Source: Trichomonas vaginalis G3
Taxonomy: Eukaryota > Parabasalia > Trichomonadida > Trichomonadidae
Direction: 5' to 3'
Assembly: GCF_026262505.1 (NCBI RefSeq)
Contig: NC_067208.1
Location: forward strand, 15,943,962 to 16,007,961
DNA: 64,000 nucleotides
Positions 28,613-37,726 of the stretch are shown piece by piece. Both the position numbers and the translations under genes were made by a program. Positions within the stretch are counted from its first letter, which is position 1; each line of letters begins with the position of its first letter. The notes below the pieces were generated by a model. That model saw only the letters and a program-made list of their open reading frames with translations. It made no database searches and had not been told where the DNA came from.

Positions 28613-30763
28613 ATGCCCCCATATAGAATGGATAGAAAGTCTGCTAGAATAAAAGCAGAGTTACAAAGATATGGTTGGAGAGTTTCGAAGAATTTTAAAT
28701 ATAGGAAGGGAAGACCCATAAAAGTCTATGACAAATTGTCTGGTCTTCGCTACGAAATGGATTTGGAAACAGCACGTGCCAATTATCCAAACAGACTAGA
28801 GAGGTTAGAAGAAGAACGTCTTATGGACATGCCTTTCGATGTTAGTGAACCTCAAGTTGAAGGACACGACGGCTTTGCCAGATTCTACTGGAAACATGAC
28901 GAACAATTGCATCCTTTGAGAAGGAAAAAAGGAAAAGGTGAAGACGCACATGCTCCCATGGAAAGAACAAGATATGCATATGAAAAGTATCGTGAAGTTA
29001 GAAGTCAAATTACATCTGGTCGAACCTTTACAGTAAACTTTGACGAAGGAAAGAACAAAGAAGGCTTCATGGGAGTACTTGCTGCAATTCAAGACGGAAA
29101 TAAGAAAGGACACAATCTCAGATTGACCATAACAGATTTGGATGGTCACATTTACTATGCACATGGCAATGAACAAACAGCCGCAAAACTTCTTGACGCT
29201 TTCAAGACTACAAAGAGAGAACAAATGGTTGACTCCGACTCAGACATTTTGAATGCAATTGAAGGAATTGCAAGTGTCAAGTTCGAATGGTACCAACCTA
29301 ACCCTCAAGCAGTCAGACAACATGCTGGATACTTCCCGTTCATAAATAAGTCTGACATTGACTTGACAAGGTATGGAATTTACAATTCAATTGAAACAAT
29401 TGTCAATGAACCTTGCATTCTTACATGTCTCAGGAACTCTGGTCTTGTTACAGATGAGAAGATGAAGTATCTTGAGTCATGTGTGAAGACAAGGTACATT
29501 CTCAGAGGTCAATTGGCAAAAATTGCACCGTTGGCAAATGTCAATATCCGAGTCAACATACCTACAGCTAAAGGTTCTTCACATGACGACTATGTTGTTG
29601 ACAAAGACTTACCATGGTTGAAGATTGTAATTGTCCACAACCACTTCATGTTGAACGAAAGTCTTACAAACCCATTCTTTGGTAAAAGTAAGTGCAACAT
29701 TGTCAGAGCTGTAAACATTCTTTTCGAGAAAGGTTTGTTGGAACCAATTCCAGATGACAAGCTGACAGAAACTTTTGTACCAAAAGACGAAACAAACTTT
29801 TCATTGTTAGCAAGACCAAAAGTTGTTCCAGACAAAGTTCTAGTACAAAAGAAGTACACAGTTCCACAAGGGGTTGGTATGTTCGGATACCAACCTGAAC
29901 CAGAAGAACTTCCAATGAGGTTGCAAGAACTTCAAGATGCTATAAACAAACTTCCATTGAGACATCCAATTGACGTCAAATTGTATTGGAGAGCATCTGA
30001 GTTAGGTCAGAAGGTTTTATATGAAACAGGTTGCTTCGACGATGTTTATGAGATAACAGGAGAAGTTTCTCAGAAGATAAGAGACTCACTTGAATTTCCA
30101 CAAACTGGACCAATTGGTTGCGACAAGTTCGACTCAGATGAAAAGATATACTATGTCGACCTTAACGCTGCATACATGAGGTTTGTCCAATATATTCCGA
30201 CTGGAATTCCAAACGAAGATGGTGAGTTCCCGGGAAGGAACTATACAGTTGAAAAAGTCATACAACAACTGTATAGATATTAGGAAAGCTTCAAACCCCA
30301 AACTTGCAATGACACTCAAATTGCTTATGAATTCGACATGGGGATATTCCATTAAGAAACCTCAAGAGATGAAGAGTAAACATTATGAGAAGGTCGACAA
30401 CTTTGTTGAAAGGTTTTCTCCTTTTGTTTGAAGTACGAATTCACTAAGGTCAAAGTGGCTTAGTAACCACATTAAACTATTGTCGAACATTTGTCTTACC
30501 CTCAGTTCGCAAAGGCAGTCCTTGACGAGTACAACAAATTCTTCTCCGAAGTCAAATACAAAGTCAAGGTTTACTATGAGAACATTGACGCACTCATGAC
30601 GAACGAAGAAGGCTATAACAAACTCATTGAAATGGGTTTAGTCGGTGAGAAGATGGGTCAATTCAAATTGGACAAAATTTTCACCGAAGTTCATGTCCTC
30701 TCCAAGCGTAAGTACTGGGGTGTTAAAGAAAATGGTGAAATAGTTAAACATTGCATGAAATAA
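28613..30763 (+). pseudogene. Divergent Maverick-type family B DNA polymerase, broken
   Basis: It starts with ATG at 28613. The first 556 residues are open: a basic N-terminal region, then EPCILTCLRNSGL and KIVIVHNHFMLNE, which correspond to the Cys and His segments of the OTU-like region of element A's polymerase. Next come a linker and palm motif A (YYVDLNAAYMRFVQYIPTG). Motif B (LKLLMNSTWGYSIKKP) and the motif C region (VYYENIDALMTNEEG) follow further right, ending near KYWGVKENGE. It differs strongly from the polymerase of A, and its codons are richer in G and C than the genes just left of it. A few breaks are present. Confidence 0.75.
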
Positions 30764-30796
30764 AAATTTATTTTTTTAAAAAGTGACATTTTTTTA

Positions 30797-31055
30797 ATGG
30801 CGTACATCCCTGAGCGCTTCGTCCAGCTTCAACCAAATGTTGGTCTCGGACCCAGGCAAGAGATATTCCAAGCCCGAACTCGACCGTCTCTTCAAAGAAT
30901 GGATTGAAGACTACAGAGGAGACGAGTGGTTGACAATTGAATTTGCTCGGGCTTGGAATTGCTACAGAAGGGTCTTAGACGTGGACCCAAGACTCACGTA
31001 CAGAGGTTGGGATGTGGTCTTCACATTCCAAAATTGGTACGAATACCAAAAATAA
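30797..31055 (+). pseudogene. Small Maverick gene, broken
   Basis: The ATG at 30797 follows the motif AAAAAGTGACATTTTTTTA, which also precedes several nearby genes, so the start is likely right. The opening (MAYIPERFVQLQPNVGLGP) and the later frame (LFKEWIEDYRGDEWLTIEFA, then FTFQNWYEYQK) are both compact, Trp-rich and coding-like. No family was recognised. Confidence 0.4.
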
Positions 31056-31104
31056 AAACTTAAATTTACTTGGGGTTTCCCCCTAAAATAATTTTTTTTT
31101 ACTC

Positions 31105-31788
31105 TTAGAACCACTCGAGGTTCTCCTTACGGTTGTTGAGCTTGTCACCGTCAATGTGTCTGACCTTCGTCTTCTTGTCTGGATTTGGAACCCATTGAAT
31201 TGCGACAAGCTTGCCCATGGAGATTGAACCGCGATTCCGAAGGTTAAGGTTCAAGTGTCCCAAGTTGTTGAGGACTGGGGTAAGAACCTTGCCTGTCTCC
31301 TTGTTGCGGATTTGGTATGGGTAGGGTTGGGAAATTTCGTAACCGTCATCGGCAACAAGGGTTGCCCATGTAGCGGCTTCAGGAACTTCTTCGTGTTTCT
31401 CTTCTTCCTCTTCTTCCTCGACAATTCCTTCTTCAATTTGGTACTCACGAAGTACGGTGTTGCATGTTCTGTCCTTTCCGAGTACCTTCCAGATGGCGTC
31501 TATCTCTTCGAAGAAACGGTAGATGAGTCTGGCAAGGTCTCGGTTCTCTCTCTCGTAATTGCGCAACGATTCTGAGAAATCGTTCAGGCATTTCTCATTG
31601 GAAGCTTGGTTCATGAGGACATCGGCTTTGAGATTGGTCATCTCTGTCATAAGACTACTTTGGAGAGTCTTTATGGTGTTTGTCAGATGAGCTTTCAATT
31701 GGGCAATTTGAATTTGAATTGGGCGCTTGTCTGGCAACCTTGAAAGGACATCTGCCATTGTGTTCGGCTTCGGTGCTTGTTCGGACAT
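31105..31788 (-). CDS. Coiled-coil protein with C-terminal NUMOD4/HNH-type domain
   Basis: This 227-residue protein has an ATG at 31788. The N-terminal 125 residues are a long coiled coil (IQIAQLKAHLTNTIKTLQSS), followed by a Glu run. The last 80 residues match the NUMOD4/HNH_3 plan: YEISQPYPYQIRNKETG, a beta-rich Asn/Leu stretch (HLNLNLRNRGSISMGKLVAI), then VRHIDGDKLNNRKENLEWF, where HIDGDKLNN and NLEW are the HNH hallmarks. Such nucleases are common in phages and large viruses as homing endonucleases. Fusion to a coiled coil is unusual. The frame is whole. Confidence 0.7.
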   Translation of the reverse strand: MSEQAPKPNTMADVLSRLPDKRPIQIQIAQLKAHLTNTIKTLQSSLMTEMTNLKADVLMNQASNEKCLNDFSESLRNYERENRDLARLIYRFFEEIDAIWKVLGKDRTCNTVLREYQIEEGIVEEEEEEEKHEEVPEAATWATLVADDGYEISQPYPYQIRNKETGKVLTPVLNNLGHLNLNLRNRGSISMGKLVAIQWVPNPDKKTKVRHIDGDKLNNRKENLEWF

Positions 31789-31820
31789 CGAAAAAATGAA
31801 GTGGTTTGAGAATGACGGTT

Positions 31821-32405
31821 TTACTTCAAAAAGCTGGTTATGACAGTTAAGTCATACAACAAGTTTAAAATAATATCTTGCTCTTCTTCTGAACGTTTGT
31901 TGTCTCTTCCGATAAAAGTTTCGAACATGAGAACCAAAAAACGTTTTTTGAGGAACCGAAAGAGTTCAGGCAAATTTTCATATTCTGGATATGTTGGGAG
32001 CAGTTCATAACATCTGAGCTGACTTTCGGACAAAATTGGGACAATGTCAGAAAATTCATCTTTGGTCGGACTGCTTGAAGGTAAGTCCCTTACATGTAAG
32101 TAGCTCTGGTAAAGTCTTCTCATCTCTGTTAACTTCTGGAGTATAGCTTCGTAATTTAAGAGTTTTAATTTTAATTGTCTTATTCCTCTCTTGACATCTA
32201 AACGGTAAGTATCCATGAGGTCAAGAGTAGCTTTGGTAGCTTTAAGTGGAGCTATCTGTTCCTTGACTTCTGCAATTTTGGTTGCAATTGTGGTTTGAGC
32301 TCCTTCAAGTTCGCCGTCTATGTCGTTCTCAACACCTTCAACCATAGCTTGAAACTCTTCATCGGTCCATTGAGATTGGTGTGGGACGAATTTAACTTGC
32401 TTCAT
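31821..32405 (-). CDS. Helical Maverick hypothetical protein
   Basis: This 194-residue protein, MKQVKFVPHQSQWTDEEFQA and onward, is largely alpha-helical, with a coiled-coil middle (LKLKLLNYEAILQKLTEMRR) and a hydrophobic helical end. TCATTTTTTGA precedes the ATG, an initiator-like context shared with neighbours. No family was recognised. Confidence 0.45.
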   Translation of the reverse strand: MKQVKFVPHQSQWTDEEFQAMVEGVENDIDGELEGAQTTIATKIAEVKEQIAPLKATKATLDLMDTYRLDVKRGIRQLKLKLLNYEAILQKLTEMRRLYQSYLHVRDLPSSSPTKDEFSDIVPILSESQLRCYELLPTYPEYENLPELFRFLKKRFLVLMFETFIGRDNKRSEEEQDIILNLLYDLTVITSFLK

Positions 32406-32427
32406 TCAAAAAATGAAAAAAATGTTT

Positions 32428-32693
32428 TTACTCTAAACGTGCCATGTATATGGCTATAAGAAACTTACCAGAAGGCTTCTTCTTCACATGAGTCTTTGGC
32501 AACTTGAGAGTTCTTGTTGGAGTTGGGTCTGGAATTTCAATTCTCTCTCGAGCGCGCATTCCCCACTGTCTTTCTTGCCACCATAAACTGTGTATTGACC
32601 AAACTTGCATTTACAGGAAGACCGGTCAATACACGGTTCACAGTTGAAATAGTTGTACTCATACCTGGTGAGTACGAGTGTGAGTAAAAACAT
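32428..32693 (-). pseudogene. Small Cys-rich protein with hydrophobic N-terminus, broken
   Basis: The start at 32693 follows TCACTTTTTTT. The opening is a short hydrophobic stretch (MFLLTLVL), then a Cys-rich patch (NCEPCIDRSSCKCKFGQ) and a basic, Thr/Pro-rich end (TPTRTLKLPKTHVKKKPSGK). The Cys spacing suggests a disulfide or zinc knuckle. It reads in more than one frame and is broken. The family is unknown. Confidence 0.35.
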
Positions 32694-32719
32694 AAAAAAA
32701 GTGAGTTAAAATGAGATGT

Positions 32720-33085
32720 TTACTGAACTGGCTGAATGTCGCCTTCACAGGTTATGTAGAACGGCTGACCAGAGAAGTGAAGGAGACCTTTGAGAATTTG
32801 GTTCATTCTTGGGAAAGGGTTCTCTCTGTTTGGAAGTAGTATCCAAGGACGCTTGGCAAAGAACTTTATAATGGCTTCCTTCTTTGCTTGCTTTATGTCG
32901 TCGAAGGCTGTCCCGTCTGGTATTTGAATTGGAATTCCAGTCGAAGTCTCGAGATTCAAGGCAGCCCTTCCCGTTATCCAACCGTTAACAAGCTTTTCTT
33001 TTACATTCTGCCTGAGGAAGTCTTTAACAAGCTCGTTAATTTCAATTAGGTAAATTGCCTCGTCGGTAGGTTCGACCTCGATCAT
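32720..33085 (-). CDS. Maverick hypothetical protein beside the 21-bp repeat array
   Basis: This 121-residue protein is acidic at the N-terminus (MIEVEPTDEAIYLIEINELV) with a compact alpha/beta remainder (KKEAIIKFFAKRPWILLPNR). Its start codon lies inside the first unit of the 21-bp tandem repeat, so the repeat forms its immediate upstream region. No family was recognised. Confidence 0.45.
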   Translation of the reverse strand: MIEVEPTDEAIYLIEINELVKDFLRQNVKEKLVNGWITGRAALNLETSTGIPIQIPDGTAFDDIKQAKKEAIIKFFAKRPWILLPNRENPFPRMNQILKGLLHFSGQPFYITCEGDIQPVQ

Positions 33086-33317
33086 TGCTACTGTCAGTAA
33101 AAGTACTGCTACTGTCAGAAAAAGTACTGCTACTGTCAGAAAAAGTACTGCTACTGTCAGAAAAAGTACTGCTACTGTCAGTAAAAGTACTGCTACTGTC
33201 AGTAAAAAGGAAAATTTGAGAGGGTTTTCGACGATAAAGTACTGCTACTGTCAGTAAAAGTACTGCTACTGTCAGAAAAAGTACTGCTACTGTCAGTAAA
33301 AGTACTGCTAGTAGCAG
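33083..33317. repeat. 21-bp tandem repeat array, two blocks
   Basis: The unit is TACTGCTACTGTCAG(T/A)AAAAG. Six units lie at 33083-33207 and three and a half at 33240-33317, separated by about 30 unrelated bases. The array fills the whole intergenic space between the divergent genes 32720-33085 and 33355-33939. It ends in a small palindrome, CTGCTAGTAGCAG. Confidence 0.92.
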
Positions 33318-33354
33318 AGATTTTTATCGTTGTGGTCCGACAGGACACAAACGG

Positions 33355-33939
33355 ATGACTGACGTTCCTCTTCCTGAATGCCTTCCAAAGCCAGAAGAAC
33401 CGAAAGCTGCAGAACCACAACAGTCTCCTCAGCAACCTCAGTTCCAGCAAGTACCTCCGAATTACTACCAATTTCCACCTCAAGGTTACTACCCACCACA
33501 AGGCTTCCCGAACTACCCTCCTCAGCCTATGCCTTACTTCCCCAACCCTTGGATGTTCCAGCAAGCTCCACCCCAGCAATTCCAATTCCAATCTCAATCG
33601 AAGAGAGACCAAGACTTCGAAGAAGGTCTGAACCGCTTACGCAAAGAGTATGCTACAGCTCCAATGGAAGACGACAGGCTTTCAGTCTCTTCCCTCAAAT
33701 CGACCGATTCGACTCGTACCACAGATTCGGTTCGTGACCGTGAAGACTACCTCAAGCAGTCTGAGAGACTCTTCATCCTACAACCATTTACAGTTGGAGC
33801 TCTCAAGAACATGCGCAATTACGAAGGTCAGACACCAGCTGGAGACCGCAAAACAGACGTACTCGCAAGAGCCGTCCAGCTCGTCAAAACAAAGACGGAG
33901 ATAGTCGACTTCATACTTGCAGCTTGCCCTTACAAGTAA
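33355..33939 (+). CDS. Pro/Gln/Tyr-rich Maverick protein
   Basis: This 194-residue protein has an ATG at 33355. The first half is low complexity (QFQQVPPNYYQFPPQGYYPP), the middle is Ser/Thr/Asp/Arg-rich with possible phosphorylation sites, and the last 60 residues form a helical domain (GALKNMRNYEGQTPAG, then VDFILAACPYK). Its promoter must lie in or beyond the 21-bp repeat array. Virion tegument-like or scaffold proteins have this composition, but no family was recognised. Confidence 0.45.
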   Translation: MTDVPLPECLPKPEEPKAAEPQQSPQQPQFQQVPPNYYQFPPQGYYPPQGFPNYPPQPMPYFPNPWMFQQAPPQQFQFQSQSKRDQDFEEGLNRLRKEYATAPMEDDRLSVSSLKSTDSTRTTDSVRDREDYLKQSERLFILQPFTVGALKNMRNYEGQTPAGDRKTDVLARAVQLVKTKTEIVDFILAACPYK

Positions 33940-33967
33940 AAAAATAAACAATTACGAATTAAACTTT

Positions 33968-34168
33968 TTACTCTTTCTTTTCTGAGTTGTTTAGAGCTGG
34001 TTTCTCTTGTAGAAACCTTTCGTACTCTTCCATGGTCATGTAATTGCGAATTTGGTACGCAATTCCAGGTTCGTTGTTTTTGAACCTGATGTATGTAACG
34101 CTTCCATCCTCCTCAGGGAAGTAAGCTGCCAACATCTGACCAAGTTTTCTCGGTGACTCGGAGCTCAT
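33968..34168 (-). CDS. Small Maverick protein
   Basis: This 66-residue protein has an ATG at 34168 preceded by AAAAAGTGACATTTTT. It contains SVTYIRFKNNEPGIAYQIRN, a beta pair, and an acidic helical end. Ser/Glu at the second and third codons is shared with the next gene (MSSES and MSEDS). No family was recognised. Confidence 0.45.
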   Translation of the reverse strand: MSSESPRKLGQMLAAYFPEEDGSVTYIRFKNNEPGIAYQIRNYMTMEEYERFLQEKPALNNSEKKE

Positions 34169-34203
34169 AAAAATGTCACTTTTTAAACGTTAAGTTTTTA
34201 GTC

Positions 34204-34392
34204 TTAATTTACCCTTTGTTTGTCAAGGTAGTATTGGAGTGCAATTTCTCCAAATTCTCTGTGTCGGAGTTCTTCAGCATTTTCCAAGGTGTACCTGAAG
34301 AACTCAAAGAAGTTGTCAAGAAGATACTGCCATGCTGCTCTTCTGAGTTCGTCGGTATTTTGGAAGTGTTGCACCTTCGAGTCTTCGGACAT
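34204..34392 (-). CDS. Small helical Maverick protein
   Basis: The ATG at 34392 is chosen because it follows the shared motif AAAAAGTGTCATTTTTTTT. The product has 62 residues, MSEDSKVQHFQNTDELRRAA and onward, all helix. It is divergent from 34437-34616 across 44 bases. No family was recognised. Confidence 0.45.
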   Translation of the reverse strand: MSEDSKVQHFQNTDELRRAAWQYLLDNFFEFFRYTLENAEELRHREFGEIALQYYLDKQRVN

Positions 34393-34436
34393 AAAAAAAA
34401 TGACACTTTTTCTATTAAACCGTTTTGGCATTTCTC

Positions 34437-34616
34437 ATGAGTGAGTATAGTTCTACCGAACCATTGGAAGAGAAGAAGTACCCTTGCTGGCAAAAGACAA
34501 AAATAGTTGCCTTAGTTGTCATTGCAATTGTACTCGTAATTGAATTCATTGTACTTCTCTTCACGTACATAAAACTCAGCAATGGTATTTGCTTTAAGAA
34601 GCTACCATCTTACTAA
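34437..34616 (+). CDS. Single-pass membrane protein
   Basis: The first ATG of this frame is at 34437, giving 59 residues. A polar Ser/Glu N-terminus is followed by KIVALVVIAIVLVIEFIVLL, a clear membrane helix, and a short basic tail with one Cys. Small single-pass proteins are common in virions with an internal or external membrane. No family was recognised. Confidence 0.5.
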   Translation: MSEYSSTEPLEEKKYPCWQKTKIVALVVIAIVLVIEFIVLLFTYIKLSNGICFKKLPSY

Positions 34617-34635
34617 GACTAAACACTTACATTTT

Positions 34636-35511
34636 TCAAGCTTGACTTTTTACAATTTGAACTTTGTTTGCGTAGATATGAATTCTGAAAGAAGTATGTG
34701 GGTCTTGTATGACTTTGTACTTCTCCCATAGTTCATGTCTGTCAAACTTACCTGCCATGGACTCTTTCATAAGTTCCATGAAATCGTCTTCGGACAATCC
34801 GGGGAAAAGTATTATGTCAGTAAGTATTCTTTTAACATCCTTACTTAAACTCTTTGCTGTCTGTACACAAATGACAACTGAGATGTTAAAGTGTCTGAGC
34901 TTCTTAAGAATTCGACACATGTCTTGTTCTCTATTCTTTAACAAAGGATGAGAGGCGAAATCATCTAAGATAAGAAGACATCTATGAGGGTAAGTCTTCC
35001 AATCGTAAGATTGCAATTTCTTCGAAATGTATTCTATCTCTTTCTGTTTGTTTCTGAAGTGTTTCTTCTCTAATATTCTCTGCATTTCCTCATTAGGGTC
35101 TTTGAACTTAGAATTTATATACTCATTTATAGCATTATACTTCAAAACTCTTCTTTGGTACTTCTTTATCCAATCTAACAACTCAGTATCCTTTATACAT
35201 ACTAACTTAGACTTCTTTATAATATCTTTGAACGAATTGACGGTTTGGTCAAATTGACCAGAAGTCGAACAAATAACAACTAACTCATAGAATGGGTTCT
35301 TCTCATCTAGTTCTTGTTGTTGTGCAGCCATTTTAAGATAAGTGAAAGTCTTACCAGACCCAGGTGGTGCAATTAGACCTGTTATACCATTCTGAGCAAA
35401 TAAGAACTTGTCATGTATAGGCTTTATCTGAGCATTTTCTAACTTCCTCTTGTTCTTATTTAAAACATTCTCAAATTTCTTGTCAATGTCAGCAAACTTT
35501 TTTTCTAACAT
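34636..35511 (-). CDS. A32-type genome-packaging ATPase
   Basis: I chose the ATG at 35511 (291 residues) because the longer frame would overlap the divergent gene at 35548. Walker A is APPGSGKT at 48-55. A strand with VVICSTSGQFDQT follows. Walker B is LLILDDFA at 179-186, then an Arg/His segment (ILKKLRHFNISVVICVQT) with the sensor Gln-Thr. The C-terminal strands FRIHIYANKVQIVK close the fold. This is the FtsK/HerA-superfamily packaging ATPase of Mavericks and related viruses. The frame is whole. The broken copy of element A is at 17818-18718. Confidence 0.85.
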   Translation of the reverse strand: MLEKKFADIDKKFENVLNKNKRKLENAQIKPIHDKFLFAQNGITGLIAPPGSGKTFTYLKMAAQQQELDEKNPFYELVVICSTSGQFDQTVNSFKDIIKKSKLVCIKDTELLDWIKKYQRRVLKYNAINEYINSKFKDPNEEMQRILEKKHFRNKQKEIEYISKKLQSYDWKTYPHRCLLILDDFASHPLLKNREQDMCRILKKLRHFNISVVICVQTAKSLSKDVKRILTDIILFPGLSEDDFMELMKESMAGKFDRHELWEKYKVIQDPHTSFRIHIYANKVQIVKSQA

Positions 35512-35547
35512 ATTTTTAGAAAAATTAAAATTTTTATCTTTTAGAAA

Positions 35548-35994
35548 ATGTCTAGCGATTTCGCTATCTATATTCGAGACAAGCTTTTTGACAGCAAAAC
35601 ATCTGTCGACCATAAAATCTTACATAGTGTAAACAAGAAAGGTGAATTTGTTCTAAAGTTCTGTTTCTGGGAATATGACAAGAACCATAAAACATTACAA
35701 AGAGCAGTCTTAAAATTTGTCAATGACAGACTTGTTGACAGAGATGACGCCGATTGGAAAGATGAAGTCCAACAAAAGTTCTTAGAATGCAAAGAAGACA
35801 CATGCGCTGTTCTTGAAGATGAAATAGAAAAGAATAAATGAGCTATTAAAGGACAAAGAACTTTTACATAAATATGGTTTGAGAAATTTGACGTCTCACC
35901 ACCAGAAAAGAAGAAGAAAGAAATGAAGAGAAAAAAGAAGAAGAGAAGAAAGAACCTGAAACCAGTTCCAAAGAAAAAGAAATTTGACATGTAA
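35548..35994 (+). pseudogene. Maverick protein with very basic tail, broken
   Basis: It starts with ATG at 35548, divergent from the ATPase. The first part (97 residues) is alpha/beta (FAIYIRDKLFDSKTSVDHKI, then ENEYDKN-like charged helices and DDADWKDEVQQKFLECKED). The region to 35994 is a run of Lys/Arg (KKKEMKRKKKKRRKN), typical of a nucleic-acid-binding tail. It is broken. No family was recognised. Confidence 0.4.
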
Positions 35995-36073
35995 AAATAA
36001 AATTTTATTTTTAGAACATTTCTGGTCAATGTCAATGTTCTCTTCCTCTTTAGGAGTAAACACTGGTTAGACT

Positions 36074-36425
36074 CTAAAATCTTTTTACCCAATTTACCTT
36101 GACTTCTACAACTTTAGACTCATAATATTCATAGTCGTCTGTCTTCTTTGGTTCATAAGGTATAACAAGTTTGTATGCTTTGCCTTCTTTAAGGTTTGAG
36201 AACCTTCTGTCAAAACTTTCTTTGACTGTTAACAAACCTTCTATGTCTAAGTCTTCAAATTTCGCACCATTTTAGTCACAATAGCAAACTTAACTGGTTC
36301 GATGTTCCAAACTTGCTGAATGAAGACTTTTCAAAATGGTAGAAGTAAACATTCAAATATGTGAATGGGTCTAGTTCTTCTTTAAGTCCTGACATGTACT
36401 TATTTACTGAGATGAATTTTGCCAT
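36074..36425 (-). pseudogene. Maverick hypothetical protein, broken
   Basis: The ATG at 36425 opens MAKFISVNKYMSGLKEELDP. Further left come DLDIEGLLTVKESFDRRFSN and a closing strand pair (ESKVVEVKVNWVKRF). It overlaps the end region of the helicase relic. The plan, with an internal basic beta domain, suggests a small single-domain protein, possibly single-strand-DNA-binding by position next to the helicase, but this is weak inference. About two breaks. Confidence 0.35.
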
Positions 36426-36439
36426 CTTTTCTATCGGAT

Positions 36440-37690
36440 AAAAAATATTTTTTTTAAATTTACTCAGAAAAAAATTTTCTTTGTATAATACACCATTCTG
36501 AACATCTAAAAGACTTTTGACATTTGCCAAGAATGTACGTTTAGACGCTGCCATATAACCATATTCTTGACAATATTGTTTATACGAATCGTACAATGAC
36601 CTTTTCATCTAAACACTCAAAGTCAGTTTCATCTATGAAAGTTCATAAAACACTCTTGTTTGCTTCTAACAATGTTTGTCTCTCTTCGGTATGTGGAATT
36701 TCTGTGGGATTGAACTTAGAATATCTAATGTCATGAAATATGAGAACAAGTGGTTGTAAAAGTCAGATGTCAAAGTTTCTGCTAAGTCGTCAAAATATTC
36801 TGATCTTTGCATATGAGAATCTGACGTCTCTGAAACTACATATCTTCTGTCAGAACTTTCTAACTTCATCGGAACAGCATTGTTTGAAACCATAATGAAG
36901 TTTGCAACATTTTCACAAACTCTTTGGTCTTTATACTTTCTTTCAACAACTCCAACTTTGTCTGTTATAAGACTCTTCAAAGCATCTGAGTTCAAAACTT
37001 TTGTTGTATCTATACTTTGAAGTTCATTGCAAACTATAAGTTTCATATTCTCAATTGAAGAGTTAAATTTACCACAAATTTTTTCTAAGTTTGTCATATT
37101 CGGATTCGAATAACCTTCTAACAGTTTGCACAAAATATCTGTAAAGAAAGTATTCTTACCAGTTCCTTGTTTTCCAATTATAATGAGAGCAGTTTCATTT
37201 TTAGCACTTGGATGTTGTAAGATATTTGCAAACCAACATAAGATATACTCATAAACTTTTTCGTTTCCATTGCATATAATTTCTTTGACATGGTCTAACC
37301 AAGCTTCTATAATACTGTGTTTCCATTCTACTTGTTCGTATTTATATCCAGTGAAGATAGAATAGAAGTTTGGAGAAGGTGTATAGAACTTTTATACCTC
37401 GAACTGAAAAATCTTCAAGTTTTGACAATAAGATATCCCAAGCATCTAACATCTTCATGCCAACTTTACGACTTTTATTTTCTTAAGTTTCTGTCTACAT
37501 TCGTTGTCTCTGAAACTATGTTGCTCTTGGTTTGTTAAAGACAACATCCACTCTTTCATGACATAACATTCTGGGGCAGAGTCAACATAAATGACTAAAC
37601 GTTTTCAAATTCTCGACTGCTTTGTTATAGTCTCTAATATGGACACATATTTCTGAATGCTTGGAAGTCATAAAAATCTGAAACATCTAT
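36440..37690 (-). pseudogene. D5-like SF3 helicase (primase-helicase type), broken
   Basis: Landmarks from N to C (right to left): a Phe/Tyr segment (NFYSIFTGYKYEQVEWKHS) near 37,340; Walker A in IIIGKQGTGKNTFF near 37,170; the Asn-Glu Walker B region (LIVCNELQSIDTT) near 37,030; motif C with the conserved Ser-Asn-Asn (FIMVSNNAVPMKLE) near 36,880, followed by SDRRYVVSETSD; and a C-terminal winged-helix-like domain (LYDSYKQYCQEYGYMAASKR) near 36,560. This order is that of D5/DUF5906-type viral helicases, which unwind DNA at replication forks. It is a fossil with several breaks. Confidence 0.8.
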
Positions 37691-37726
37691 TCTGTACATT
37701 TTATAAAAATAAAAAAATAATATTTT

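Noticed and set aside
28805-29224. Minus-strand frame of 139 residues
   Set aside because: It lies antisense within the well-supported polymerase frame and has low-complexity Cys/Phe composition.
33083-33317. CRISPR-like array
   Set aside because: The units are contiguous 21-mers without spacers of unique sequence and the genome is eukaryotic.
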